Shown here piece after piece: positions 8,819 to 18,745 of a stretch of DNA of 64,000 nt. Position 1 is the stretch's first letter, and each line of letters starts with the position of its first letter. The notes under the pieces were generated by a model. The model did no database searches and was not told the origin of the DNA. It was given only the letters and a program-made list of their open reading frames with translations. The DNA comes from CAYFNF01 sp964344485. Its GTDB lineage: Bacteria; Patescibacteriota; Patescibacteriia; UBA9570; XYC2-FULL-38-9. A program made the translations under genes and the position numbers. The DNA is taken from positions 124,001-188,000 of the forward strand of contig CAYFNF010000001.1 in the NCBI GenBank assembly GCA_964344485.1, in the 5' to 3' direction.

Positions 8819-11800
8819 ATGATGATTACTATCACATGGAAGCAGTGGGTCCAGGCGTTTTGTGTTGGGCTCATTGGTTTAACGTGCATTGCGTTTTCCG
8901 CACATGCAGAAGACATTACCGCTGATGCTACGATTAGCGATGTTTCTTTTACGTCGACTTCGACTACACCTAGTGAGCCGACGACATTGACCATTTCATT
9001 TACCATTGCAGAAGAACTGGCAGAGCCAGAGCGGATCTATTTTCAGATTGAACCAACGGATTGTCAGGAAGATGATTCAGATAACTGTCGATATGATTTT
9101 TCTTCATTAACTGATGGAGATCTTACTTTTAGCGGTCCAGGATCGTTAACAGTCGATCAAGCAAGTGAAGAAGGGAATTTCGAAGTACAGCTCTCGGAAA
9201 ATCTATCAGCTGGAGCATATACTCTTTCTTTTAATGCAGTGAATCCGGCTGCAGAAGCTGCGCAGCGAATCCTTGCTCTGACTTCAACGTTTGACGGCTG
9301 TGAAGCAGAGACGCGATGTGGTACAGAAGATGAAGATGCGGTTGCAATCGGCACAGTATTAGTGACTGGAACTATTACGAACGGTGAAGGAATAGCTATT
9401 CAAACTCACGGGCAAGCACATGATGAGAGTTGGAGTCAGCAGGTGCACTTTAATTCAGGTCCGTATGGAAAGTATTGGATCTTCGGTGGCGGTTTTTCAA
9501 GCATCCAAGAGATGTATATTACGATCTATCCAGATCCAGAAGAGACTGGGGCTTCTACCCATACTGAGATCGTATCTTTAACCGGCGGAACCCCTGTAGT
9601 GCATAACTTCTCTCCTCCAGTAGCGAATAAGCATATTGTTGGATCTGTTACATATGAAAGCACTGGTGACCCTGTGACTGCTGTTTCATTGTATGTAAAT
9701 AATGAAACCGGCGACCATACAGGCGGTGATGTTGATGCAAATGGTGAGTTTGATATCTCCGTAAGCAGTGCTGGCCCACATGAGGTCTGTCTTTCGGATC
9801 ATCATGAGTTGCAGACGGATTGGTATACAGATAATTGGGAAGCCCGATGCAATACAGTTCAATTCACGGATGATGATTCAGAAGAGAGCGAGACTGTTAA
9901 TTTTAAAGTAAAGAAAGCTGATGCGATGATCGTTGGAACAGTCTCTCCAACCCCATCTGAAGGTGGATGGATCTCTTTCTCAGCAGATGACCATTGGTTT
10001 GGTGGAAATGTCAGTGATACTGACGGTACATTTTCTGTAGCTGTTGTTGGAGGTGATACAACGATTTCAGCGACCACCTTGTTCGCTACTGCGGTATCAA
10101 GTACTGAGTATACCGTTTCGTATGAGGGATATGGAGATGATGATAACTACTATTTAAAAGCAGATCCTGTCACTGTTTCTGCAGGGGAGACCGTAGATGT
10201 TGGCACGCTAGCATTAACAGAGAAAGACGTGACACTGACTATAACTGCCACTGATGGAGCAAAGCCAATTTCAGGAATGGATGTGAATGCATGGCAGCAT
10301 AATGGAGGGTGGACCAATGAACAAACAGATGATTCCGGTGTTGCAGTGTTAAAGCTATATGAAGGAACATGGTGGGTAGAGCCGTCTACGCATGACATGA
10401 CACAATATACTAATGAGGAAGGTGCATATGAGGTATCGGTGGTATCTGGAGATACTGGTACACATACGTTCACTCTAACTGCCACTACTCTTTCAGTAAA
10501 TATTAGTTTGCAAGACAGTGAGGGCGCTCTGTTGAATACGCTGCATGGATGGGCAGGATGTTGGGAGCCAGAGTCTCATCACGGAGGAATCGGTGGAAGT
10601 ATTGATAACGGCGTAGCAACATTTGGTGCAGTTGCCGGCGACTATACTTGTAACGTGTGGGTCTCTGAGAACAGTCCATATCAATCAACCGGAGACCAGA
10701 ACGTGACGTTTGTTGACGGAGAGGATGCGACCCTTCCATTTACTATGGTAGAGCGAACGTCAACATTGGTTGCGAACGTAAAAACTACTGATAATGAACT
10801 GGTGACAGACTCGGATATGTACGTGTTTGCAGCAGGAACCACTGGTAGTTGGTCAGATGAAATTATTGGAGACGATGGGCAAGCAACGCTACTGCTCGCT
10901 CCTGGAACGTATCATGTGGGTGTTCATAATCCTCACAAAGGAGGGGGAGGATTGACTGACTACATTCCATTAACTCAGTGGAATAGTGACCTTCAACTAT
11001 TAGATGGAGAAGCAGTGAATACTACTGTGACCGTAGAAAGAGTTAATGCAACGGTAACCGCTACATTGACTGATCCTGATGGCAATCCAGTCGATTGGGC
11101 GCATGTAGGATGCGGCAACTGGCAGGAGATGGAAGGTGTAGTTCTAGCTGATACTGAAGGAGCGCGTGTTATTGAAAACTGGGCCCAGACCGGTTCAGAT
11201 GGAGTAGCTGTTGTCGGGTTAGTGACTGGGCATGAGTATGAGTGCTGGGCCGGAGCGAGCAGTGATTCAGGATTTCTTAGCCCCGAGTCCCAACAAGCAA
11301 AATTACTTAACAAGGCTAATATCGATCTAACATTTCCATTCAGAGAAGCGGACGCCACTATCGAAGGAACAGTCAATGCACCCGGAGATGCTGAAGATTC
11401 AATCAGTGATCTCTGGTGTAATGCTTGGAGTGAGTCTGGTGCACATAGTCACAGCGGAAGTCATAATAAAGAGTTCTCGTTAAATGCCATTAAAGGCGAC
11501 ACATGGGGCATCTGGTGTGATGGATTTACTACTGCTGAAGATGGAACGCGCACGTGGTATCATTCAGAGGAAGATGAGAAGGTGGAGTTAAAGAAAGCCG
11601 GAGCGTCCACAGGGCATGAAGTGAAGTTAGTGGAGTCATGGTGGAATGCGTATGAAGGTGGAAGTTATACAGGTGACGGAACACAAGCAACAACTATTAT
11701 TTTGCCAGATGGTGCAGAGCTATACATTCCGGCAAATGCGATTGTTAGCAGCGGAAATGAAACCATTACCTATGATCCAGTGTTCCATGCGTATCATTCA

Positions 11801-12409
11801 TTTCAAGATTCACCGTTCGGTGTTCCATGGAATTTTGAAGCGTACGACGCCAATAATGTTCTTGTATCAGGCGACTTCAACTCTGCAGTTACATTGACCA
11901 TTCCATATCGAGAGGAGGATCTGACAAAGATGGGTATTAATGAGGACAATGTTTTACCGAAAATCTATAATCCAGAGTCTGGTACCTGGGAGACGGTAGA
12001 TAATGTGGCACAGAATGAGGAGGCAAACACGATTACCTTTACTCTTTCGCACTTCTCCCAAGTTGGATTGGTCTATAACAAGCAGCGCGTTGGAACTGAC
12101 TATAGCCCAGCGAAAAAGGTGAAGAAATTGAAGGTGAAAAAGAAGCTCCGCAAGAAGAAGCGAGTGACCGTGACCTGGAAACGTCACAAGTATCGAACGA
12201 TCCTAAAGATCCAGAAGTGGAATAAGAAAAAGAAGAAGTACAAAAAGTTCAGAACTATTCGTGTGAAGAAAAACAAGAAGAAACGAATTGTGAGAAAATT
12301 GAAAGCAGGGACCAAGTATAGAGTCAAAGCGCGAAAGAGACGAACCGTGGATGGAGAGTACTACTTCAGTAATTGGACTAAGTGGGTGAAATTCAAGACT
12401 GCGGAGTAA
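8819..12409 (+). CDS. Large secreted surface protein with repeated beta-sandwich domains
   Basis: 1196 residues. An N-terminal signal peptide (hydrophobic AFCVGLIGLTCIAFSAHA, likely cleavage after AHA) exports it. The body is a string of Ig-like/carboxypeptidase-regulatory-like beta domains of about 90-100 residues. Each has phrases such as ATVTATLTDPDGNPV, VSGTVSP-type starts and W/G-rich turns (AWQHNGGWTNEQTDDSG, GWAGCWEPESHHGG). The last ~100 residues are very basic, with KKVKKLKVKKKLRKKKR and a fibronectin-III-like WTKWVKFKTAE ending. I infer a cell-surface adhesin or stalk whose basic tail could bind cell-wall polymers. No sortase motif or membrane anchor is seen at the C-terminus. Lone gene between two terminators. 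Confidence 0.82.
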   Translation: MMITITWKQWVQAFCVGLIGLTCIAFSAHAEDITADATISDVSFTSTSTTPSEPTTLTISFTIAEELAEPERIYFQIEPTDCQEDDSDNCRYDFSSLTDGDLTFSGPGSLTVDQASEEGNFEVQLSENLSAGAYTLSFNAVNPAAEAAQRILALTSTFDGCEAETRCGTEDEDAVAIGTVLVTGTITNGEGIAIQTHGQAHDESWSQQVHFNSGPYGKYWIFGGGFSSIQEMYITIYPDPEETGASTHTEIVSLTGGTPVVHNFSPPVANKHIVGSVTYESTGDPVTAVSLYVNNETGDHTGGDVDANGEFDISVSSAGPHEVCLSDHHELQTDWYTDNWEARCNTVQFTDDDSEESETVNFKVKKADAMIVGTVSPTPSEGGWISFSADDHWFGGNVSDTDGTFSVAVVGGDTTISATTLFATAVSSTEYTVSYEGYGDDDNYYLKADPVTVSAGETVDVGTLALTEKDVTLTITATDGAKPISGMDVNAWQHNGGWTNEQTDDSGVAVLKLYEGTWWVEPSTHDMTQYTNEEGAYEVSVVSGDTGTHTFTLTATTLSVNISLQDSEGALLNTLHGWAGCWEPESHHGGIGGSIDNGVATFGAVAGDYTCNVWVSENSPYQSTGDQNVTFVDGEDATLPFTMVERTSTLVANVKTTDNELVTDSDMYVFAAGTTGSWSDEIIGDDGQATLLLAPGTYHVGVHNPHKGGGGLTDYIPLTQWNSDLQLLDGEAVNTTVTVERVNATVTATLTDPDGNPVDWAHVGCGNWQEMEGVVLADTEGARVIENWAQTGSDGVAVVGLVTGHEYECWAGASSDSGFLSPESQQAKLLNKANIDLTFPFREADATIEGTVNAPGDAEDSISDLWCNAWSESGAHSHSGSHNKEFSLNAIKGDTWGIWCDGFTTAEDGTRTWYHSEEDEKVELKKAGASTGHEVKLVESWWNAYEGGSYTGDGTQATTIILPDGAELYIPANAIVSSGNETITYDPVFHAYHSFQDSPFGVPWNFEAYDANNVLVSGDFNSAVTLTIPYREEDLTKMGINEDNVLPKIYNPESGTWETVDNVAQNEEANTITFTLSHFSQVGLVYNKQRVGTDYSPAKKVKKLKVKKKLRKKKRVTVTWKRHKYRTILKIQKWNKKKKKYKKFRTIRVKKNKKKRIVRKLKAGTKYRVKARKRRTVDGEYYFSNWTKWVKFKTAE

Positions 12410-12425
12410 TATGCTGAGCTAGCAT

Positions 12426-12453
12426 AGGCCGCCTCCTTGTGGGGCGGTCTTTC
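12426..12453 (+). terminator. Intrinsic terminator after the surface protein
   Basis: GGCCGCC pairs with GGCGGTC, followed by TTTCTT. The hairpin overlaps the -35 region of the trpS promoter. Confidence 0.75.
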
Positions 12454-12465
12454 TTATGGTACAAT
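12437..12465 (+). promoter_or_regulatory. trpS promoter giving a leaderless mRNA
   Basis: TTGTGG (12437-12442), 17-base spacer, TACAAT (12460-12465). The ATG begins 7 bases downstream of the -10 box, at or next to the expected transcription start. Confidence 0.75.
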
Positions 12466-12471
12466 CGCACC

Positions 12472-13455
12472 ATGAAACAACGAGTATTATCAGGAATTCA
12501 ACCGTCCGGGGAGCTCCATTTAGGGAACTACCTTGGGGCGATTCAGCAGTGGATTGATATGCAGAAGAAGCATGAGAGTTTGTTTTGTATTGTTGATCTG
12601 CATGCAATAACAGTTCGGCAGGATGCAGAGGCACTCCGCGAGAACGTTCGACGCGTGGCTGCTTCGTATATTGCGTGCGGCGTGGATCCAGTGAAGTCAG
12701 CGATCTTCGTTCAGTCTCACGTGCATGAGCACACCGAGCTTGCATGGGTGCTTGGGACCTTTACTATGATGGGAGAGCTACAGCGCATGACGCAGTACAA
12801 AGATAAGTTAGCACGCAAAAAAGAAGACAATTCTGGTTTGTTTACCTACCCAGTGTTAATGGCTGCAGATATTTTGCTCTATCAGGCAACCATCATTCCA
12901 GTAGGCGATGATCAAAAACAGCATATTGAGTTAACTCGCAACATTGCTGAACGTTTCAATAACCACTATAAACAAGATATCTTTACACTACCTGAAGGGA
13001 TGTTTCCAAAGACTGGTGCTCGAATTATGGGGCTAGATGATCCAACAGTAAAGATGTCGAAAGGCGCGAATAGCACGATGAATTATATCTCTTTCTTAGA
13101 TGAGCCTGATGTGGTACGCAAGAAAATCATGAAAGCTGTCACTGACTCTGGAGATGAGATTGTTGCGAGCGATGATAAACCTGCGGTCAAGAATTTGCTC
13201 ACGATCTATAGCATGTTGAGCGGTAAGAGTATTTCAGCACTTGAAAAAGAGTATTCTGGCAAAGGATACGGGGATTTCAAAACAGATCTTGCTGATGTTA
13301 CTGTAGAGTGGTTGGCGCCAATTCAAGAACGCATTAATGAGCTACTACAAGATCCAGCGGAGCTAGATTCAGTGCTTCAGTCTGGCAAAGACCGGGCACA
13401 AGCGATTGCCGCAGAGACACTACAAAAAGTATATACTGCAGTTGGTTTACTATGA
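12472..13455 (+). CDS. trpS: Tryptophanyl-tRNA synthetase
   Basis: Charges tRNA-Trp. 327 residues, normal for the family. The class I signatures are GELHLGNYLGAIQQW (HIGH-like) and KMSKGANS (KMSKS-like), with the GDDQKQHIELTRN tryptophan-pocket motif. The start is the ATG at 12472, close behind the -10 box. The stop overlaps the next start as ATGA, so the mscS-type gene is translationally coupled. Confidence 0.97.
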   Translation: MKQRVLSGIQPSGELHLGNYLGAIQQWIDMQKKHESLFCIVDLHAITVRQDAEALRENVRRVAASYIACGVDPVKSAIFVQSHVHEHTELAWVLGTFTMMGELQRMTQYKDKLARKKEDNSGLFTYPVLMAADILLYQATIIPVGDDQKQHIELTRNIAERFNNHYKQDIFTLPEGMFPKTGARIMGLDDPTVKMSKGANSTMNYISFLDEPDVVRKKIMKAVTDSGDEIVASDDKPAVKNLLTIYSMLSGKSISALEKEYSGKGYGDFKTDLADVTVEWLAPIQERINELLQDPAELDSVLQSGKDRAQAIAAETLQKVYTAVGLL

Positions 13456-14483
13456 TGGATTTCTTCTCAACCATGACATCAGATGAATGGATATGGCCGA
13501 TCGGCGCTGTACTTGCTGGTGTGGTTATTGGGTATGTCGCAGAAAAAATAGTATTAGCGAGCTTGAAAAAAGCTGCACTGAAGACAAAGTGGCAAGGGGA
13601 CGAGATTATCATTCGGTCATTTAAGTACGTAACGTTTTTACTGTTTGTTATTCTGGGGCTGTATATTGCTGCGCGTCATACTCAGGTCATTGATAATTAT
13701 ATAAATCAGGTGTTAATCATCGCGGTCGTAGTGCTTGCCACGTGGACGTTGAATCGCATTGGCACAGGCTTTGTCGCATTGTATACAAATAAACAGGATC
13801 CACACGCTGCATCCTCATCTATCCTGAAGCACATTGTGCAGTTTGTGATACTTGGTCTCGGAGTATTAATCATTCTGCAGTCACTTGGTATTTCGGTGAC
13901 GCCAATGCTCACTGCAGCGGGAATTGGTGGTGTGGCGATTGCACTTGGCTTGCAGTCTACTCTGTCGAACGTCTTTACTGGGGTGCAGCTTGTTGCATCC
14001 AAAAAGATCCAACCCGGAAATTACATAGAAATTCAGTCCGGAGAGCGGGGATACGTGCATGACATCACATGGCGATATACTACTATTAAAACGTTGGGGA
14101 ATAACTTGGTGATTGTTCCAAATACTGAGATGGCAACAGCAGTAGTGAAGAACTACTCGCAACCGGGGAGTGATTTAACTGTGCGTGTGAGCGTTGGAGT
14201 GAGTTACGACAGCGACCTAGATCATGTGGAGAGAGTGACGCGTGAAGTGGCGATCGAAGCTATGAAAGATCAAAATGCGGTGAAAGATATTGACCCTACG
14301 ATTCGTTTTCACACATTCAATGATTCCAGCATTGATCTCACGGTTGCTATGCGTACTAGAAAGTTTCGTGAGCAGTATGCATTAAAGCATGAATTTATTA
14401 AACGATTACATAAACGGTATCAAGCAGAGGGTATTGAGATTCCGTATCCGATTCAAGTCGTAGAGTTAGATAAAAAAGAGTAG
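13452..14483 (+). CDS. MscS-family mechanosensitive channel
   Basis: Small-conductance mechanosensitive channel, 343 residues. About four hydrophobic segments lie in the first 160 residues. The pore-lining TM3 is rich in Gly/Ala (LTAAGIGGVAIALGLQSTLSN), followed by the MscS beta domain (PGNYIEIQSGERGYVHDITWRYTTI) and VPNTEMATAVVKNYS. It overlaps trpS by 4 bases. Releases solutes under hypo-osmotic shock. Confidence 0.93.
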   Translation: MMDFFSTMTSDEWIWPIGAVLAGVVIGYVAEKIVLASLKKAALKTKWQGDEIIIRSFKYVTFLLFVILGLYIAARHTQVIDNYINQVLIIAVVVLATWTLNRIGTGFVALYTNKQDPHAASSSILKHIVQFVILGLGVLIILQSLGISVTPMLTAAGIGGVAIALGLQSTLSNVFTGVQLVASKKIQPGNYIEIQSGERGYVHDITWRYTTIKTLGNNLVIVPNTEMATAVVKNYSQPGSDLTVRVSVGVSYDSDLDHVERVTREVAIEAMKDQNAVKDIDPTIRFHTFNDSSIDLTVAMRTRKFREQYALKHEFIKRLHKRYQAEGIEIPYPIQVVELDKKE

Positions 14484-14519
14484 CGTTGTGCAGTGACTGC
14501 AGCGCAACTGAGCTAGCGA

Positions 14520-15836
14520 TTATGCTAGTTTTTTGATTGCTTCTTGGAATTGATCGCCGCGGTCCTCGAAGTTCTTAAATACCGAGTAGCTTGGAGACGC
14601 ACAAGAGAGCAAGCAGACTTCTCCTGGTGGTGTATGGGTGTAAGCAAAACGTACTGCCTCTTCCATGGAAGAAGTCTCTAGCACTTGTTGCGGCAGGTAT
14701 TTTTGCGCTTGGAGTGCGTTGCGGATCTGCTTCCCTGTATCAGGAAAGAGAATAATATTTTGAATTTCGAGCTCTTTAATTTTTTCAGCAAGTGTAGAGA
14801 AGTCATATCCACGATCTTGTCCGCCCAGTAAGAGTGTACTAACATTCGGCACAGCTTCTAGTGCAGCAAGTGTTGATTCCGGAGATGTTGAGATGGCGTC
14901 ATCGATGAAAGTGATCTCTTGAAATGTCCCCACGGTTTCTAGCCGATGTGAGAGTGGCGCAAACGTTTTTAATCCCTGAGCAAGTGAATCCACTGGAACA
15001 TCAAGCGCGATTGCAAGAGTACATGCAGCTATAGCATTCATAGTGTTATGCGCACCGATCAACGGAAGATCTTCAAGATCAATAATATGTCGGTCAGTAT
15101 AGTAGAGCGCAGAGCGTAATTCTTGTACTGAATGTGTAGACGGAAATGCATGCTTTTGGGCAGCAGTTTCTTGTACAAGTTCGTGCAGCTCTTCATCTTG
15201 AGAATTGTAATAGACGTGTTGTTCTGCTGTTTGCGTGGTGGTAATACAGAGTTTGTCAGCATAGTACTGTTCAACTGATCCGTGATAATCGATATGTTCA
15301 GGGAATAAGCTGAGTAGTACAGCGTACTCCGGGCCTTGCTGCAGGCGACTTGTTTGATAGCTAGACATTTCAAACACGAATACTGTTTCATCTGTGTATG
15401 GTTGAAGCAGCTCATCTAACGCCGGTGTTCCGATGTTCCCAACTAACCGTGCGTCACGCTCTGCAGTCACCAGCAGATGGTGTAGTAGTGCACTGGTGGT
15501 GCTCTTTCCCTTGGATCCGGTGATACCTACGACCACGCCCGTACACTCTTCTAGAAATATATTCGTTGCAGTCCAGATCTCTTTTGCTGTTTTAAGCAAG
15601 GTTGTAGACGGAGGGATACCTGGGGAGACTACTGTCACATCCCAGCTTTTCAAAGAGTCAGGATAGTCGTCCCCGTATAGTTTCTTTGCTGTCCCGACAT
15701 CACCTTCTACTTCTTCTATATCTGCTATGGTACAGGAGACTCCAGGATATCGAGTCGTCAAATACCGTGCTGTCGCTTGTCCCTCGCGCCCAGCACCGAG
15801 AATGAGATATGATCTTTTACTGTAGCTTTTTTTCAT
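14520..15836 (-). CDS. murD: MurD-type UDP-MurNAc-L-alanine:glutamate ligase
   Basis: Mur ligase that adds glutamate to UDP-MurNAc-L-Ala in peptidoglycan synthesis. 438 residues: an N-terminal Rossmann domain (YLILGAGREGQATARYL), an ATP-binding loop (GITGSKGKSTTSALL), the Mur motif EMSSYQTSRLQ, and a C-terminal domain with DDAISTSPESTLAAL and GGQDRGYDFS. It overlaps the downstream end of the MurL-like gene by 4 bases, in one transcript. The pairing suggests it may be the MurD2 type, which adds L-Glu that MurL then epimerises; the sequence alone does not prove stereochemistry. Confidence 0.92.
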   Translation of the reverse strand: MKKSYSKRSYLILGAGREGQATARYLTTRYPGVSCTIADIEEVEGDVGTAKKLYGDDYPDSLKSWDVTVVSPGIPPSTTLLKTAKEIWTATNIFLEECTGVVVGITGSKGKSTTSALLHHLLVTAERDARLVGNIGTPALDELLQPYTDETVFVFEMSSYQTSRLQQGPEYAVLLSLFPEHIDYHGSVEQYYADKLCITTTQTAEQHVYYNSQDEELHELVQETAAQKHAFPSTHSVQELRSALYYTDRHIIDLEDLPLIGAHNTMNAIAACTLAIALDVPVDSLAQGLKTFAPLSHRLETVGTFQEITFIDDAISTSPESTLAALEAVPNVSTLLLGGQDRGYDFSTLAEKIKELEIQNIILFPDTGKQIRNALQAQKYLPQQVLETSSMEEAVRFAYTHTPPGEVCLLSCASPSYSVFKNFEDRGDQFQEAIKKLA

Positions 15837-17167
15837 AGTTGGTCGATTTGAGAAAGGTATGTTTGGAACTGCTGTGGTATCGCGTGTTCATCCGATACTG
15901 AGAATACTTCTTTTTTTAGAGCATGCATACGATCTTCTACAGTAGGATAGATATCATCAGAGAAATACTTCATTATAATATCTGATTCATACTCTCCCTG
16001 TTTCTTTATCAGAGCAAATGCCACAATCATCTCCTCGGGTGTTCCTACACACTCAAATGGCTTCTGTTCACCAAACCCAAATAATTGTTGATACAGTGGA
16101 AATAACGTTTCGTCATTAATCAAATTCTTGTTGAATATTTTTACTATATTCTCCTTCGGAATGAACGGGGCTAGGACCGAAAACACAAATGCGCACTTTG
16201 GGCAGTGTCCGCACCACGCCTGCTTTGCTTTTTTGGTTATAGAGAAATTTGCATTACAGCTAGTCGTGAGAGGATGCCATTTTGTTTTTTGTGAAAAGAT
16301 TTCAGCAATGCGGATTTCATATAACGGTCGTAATAAACTGAAGTAGGTGATATCAGGAGTGATGTAGTCCCGGACGTACGTTTGAAATAACTGTTCGAAT
16401 TGAAAGCTCTTACTCCATTGATGGTTTACTTCGGTTCCTAGGTGCTGGACATTCCCATAGTTGGAGCTGCGTTCATTCGAGACAATAATGTATGGATTCC
16501 CAGTAGCTGCAGCCTGAAAGAGTGCAGTAAATGCGTAGATCATGGATATGGGGACGTGCCCATCATAGACACCGTCACTATTCAGCTTCAGCAGCTCTGG
16601 AGAGATTTCTCGATTAATGCAATGGTGTTTATTCTTTATTTTTCGAACTTGTTTATTAATAATACTATAGGAGTTCAGACTATACGTTTCAAACGGTTGA
16701 TCCATCTGTTGTAACAGATGAACTGAGACTAGCGAGTCTTTCCCTCCGCCGAGCGGTATGAGTGATGGGCCCGGCGTTTCAATGGTGTACGGATTTGCTC
16801 GAGCGTTCTTATGGAATGGGAACTTCACTAATTCGCGAAAGTCAATGTCGTTCGTATAGTAAAACTCTCCAAGTCCTTGGGTATACACTAACTCCCAGAA
16901 CAGCGCTTGTCGTTTATCCAGCTGCCCTGATTCAATTTCAATCTGTGGTGGACAGTACGCTTTCCAATAGCTAATACCTAGCGCTATGTGCAGGTTAAAC
17001 AATAGATGATGCAACGCTCCCTCATGAATTGTGTTGGTCATGTGTTTGAGCTTCAGTGTTTCTACAAACTCTGGGCCGTGTTCATATTCATAATAAAACC
17101 GCGCCGTAGAATGACGTTCATCAAAATCGTATCGTTTGAAGATGAAGGTGTCTGGTCGAAGTGCCAT
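15833..17167 (-). CDS. murL: MurL-like UDP-MurNAc-L-Ala-L-Glu epimerase
   Basis: 444 residues. The central PP-loop-like motif SLIPLGGGKDSLVSVHLL (ATP pyrophosphatase-type nucleotide binding), the NERSSNYGNV segment and a C-terminal cysteine cluster (CNANFS...WCGHCPKCAF) fit the MurL family. MurL epimerises the terminal L-Glu of UDP-MurNAc-L-Ala-L-Glu to D-Glu in some Proteobacteria and Actinobacteria. The gene sits directly upstream of murD with a 4-base overlap, as in known murD2-murL pairs. If correct, this organism makes the D-Glu of its wall without needing a glutamate racemase at this step. The alternative is another PP-loop enzyme. Confidence 0.82.
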   Translation of the reverse strand: MALRPDTFIFKRYDFDERHSTARFYYEYEHGPEFVETLKLKHMTNTIHEGALHHLLFNLHIALGISYWKAYCPPQIEIESGQLDKRQALFWELVYTQGLGEFYYTNDIDFRELVKFPFHKNARANPYTIETPGPSLIPLGGGKDSLVSVHLLQQMDQPFETYSLNSYSIINKQVRKIKNKHHCINREISPELLKLNSDGVYDGHVPISMIYAFTALFQAAATGNPYIIVSNERSSNYGNVQHLGTEVNHQWSKSFQFEQLFQTYVRDYITPDITYFSLLRPLYEIRIAEIFSQKTKWHPLTTSCNANFSITKKAKQAWCGHCPKCAFVFSVLAPFIPKENIVKIFNKNLINDETLFPLYQQLFGFGEQKPFECVGTPEEMIVAFALIKKQGEYESDIIMKYFSDDIYPTVEDRMHALKKEVFSVSDEHAIPQQFQTYLSQIDQL

Positions 17168-17191
17168 AAGGTGTTCAGTTGGTCGCGACTC

Positions 17192-18745
17192 TTACTCTGT
17201 CGCAGGAAGGATTAATGATTGTCCGTTCATATCTTCCGGGATATCAATGCCTAGCAGATGTAGTACGGTCGGAGCTACATCACGCAGTGCTCCGGTTTCA
17301 CGAATCTTAGCAGATTTTTGCTCATCGTCAACTAGAATAAACGGAACAAAACTATCTGTATGATAGGTATGTGGTACTTCATGTTTTTCATCCCACATCA
17401 CTTCTGCATCTCCGTGGTCTGCGGTAATGCACATGATCGCATGTTGTTTTTGTAGTTCTTCGTAAATTAGGCCCATTCCTTTATCGATAGCTTCACATCC
17501 AATGATTGCTGCCTCTTTATTGCCAGTGTGACCTACCATGTCTGCATTACAGATATTTGCAATGATCACATCATGCTTGCGCTCTCGTAGTTTCTCCGCG
17601 ATCTGCTCTGCGATAGGCACTGCTTGCATCTCTGGCTTGAGATCAAATGTTGCGATTTTGTCAGATGGAATCAGGTGTCGGTCTTCTCCCGGGAACGCAG
17701 TCTCTCTCATCGCGTTGAACACCTTGGTGAGGTACGCCCACTTTTCAGTTTCCGTGACTCGGAACTGTGTGAGGTTATTGTTGGCAAGTACTTCTCCCAG
17801 TGTATTCTTCATCTCAGTCTCTCGTCGTTCGAAAGCATACGGCGCATTCATGTTCTCATAGTACGGGAAGGTTGCTACGTAGTGTATCTGTGGTTGCACT
17901 TCTCTGATGAACGGTTCGAATCCCTGGTCGATTAACGCTTGAGTGATCTCTATCTCTCGGTCTACACGGTAGTTAAAATTAATCACTACATCATCATCTT
18001 TGAAGAAACCGTTCGGTTCAATCATAGTTGGTTGGATGAATTCGTCGTCCTCATCTTGTTTACGTGCAGCCTCAATAGCTTGTTCGATTGAGTCTGCGGT
18101 ACGTTTTCCAATGCCCTGTGTGAGCATTCGGTGGGATTCTTCAATTCTCTCCCATCGATGATCGCGATCCATGACCCACCAACGACCCATGACACTCGCG
18201 ATAGTTCCTACCCCGGCGCTTTTCATCTGTTCCTGCAAGCGCTCTACAAATACTGACAGAGATCGTGGAGGTGTATCTCGACCGTCAGCGAATATATGGA
18301 TGAGGACTTGATCTTGTTTTAATCCATGTTCTGCTGCCATTTCTAATAATGTATGTAAGCATGCATCATAGGAATGCACCCCAGCGTCAGAGAGTAACCC
18401 AATAAGATGTAGCCGTGTTCCATTTTCTTTCGCCTTCTTTATACCTGCCATATACGCTGGGTTGTTTTTGAACTCCGCGCTTTCCAGTGATTGCTGGATG
18501 ATCATCTGCGGAAGCATGACGTTCCGTCCTGCGCTGATAATAAGGTGCCCCATCTCTGTAGATCCTTGGTGTCCAGGGTTCAGTCCAATGTGCTCTCCTG
18601 CAGCTCCGATTGCTCCGTTTGGATACGTTGCTAATAAGTGGTCAATGTTCGGGGTATTGGCGAGAAATATAGAATTATGCGCGTCGTCTTCTCCGATGCC
18701 CCACCCATCAAGAATGAGTAGCACAACTGCTCGTTTTGCGTTCAT
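17192..18745 (-). CDS. gpmI: 2,3-bisphosphoglycerate-independent phosphoglycerate mutase
   Basis: Glycolytic 3-phosphoglycerate to 2-phosphoglycerate isomerase of the alkaline-phosphatase superfamily. 517 residues. Metal site I is LLILDGWGIGEDD; the catalytic serine region GHQGSTEMGHL stands for the usual GNSEVGH. Substrate residues are in FADGRDTPPRS, and metal residues in NICNADMVGHTGN and TADHGDAEVMWD. The start MNAKRAV at 18745 overlaps the stop of the upstream suhB-like gene by 4 bases; the longer frame upstream is shadow sequence. Confidence 0.96.
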   Translation of the reverse strand: MNAKRAVVLLILDGWGIGEDDAHNSIFLANTPNIDHLLATYPNGAIGAAGEHIGLNPGHQGSTEMGHLIISAGRNVMLPQMIIQQSLESAEFKNNPAYMAGIKKAKENGTRLHLIGLLSDAGVHSYDACLHTLLEMAAEHGLKQDQVLIHIFADGRDTPPRSLSVFVERLQEQMKSAGVGTIASVMGRWWVMDRDHRWERIEESHRMLTQGIGKRTADSIEQAIEAARKQDEDDEFIQPTMIEPNGFFKDDDVVINFNYRVDREIEITQALIDQGFEPFIREVQPQIHYVATFPYYENMNAPYAFERRETEMKNTLGEVLANNNLTQFRVTETEKWAYLTKVFNAMRETAFPGEDRHLIPSDKIATFDLKPEMQAVPIAEQIAEKLRERKHDVIIANICNADMVGHTGNKEAAIIGCEAIDKGMGLIYEELQKQHAIMCITADHGDAEVMWDEKHEVPHTYHTDSFVPFILVDDEQKSAKIRETGALRDVAPTVLHLLGIDIPEDMNGQSLILPATE

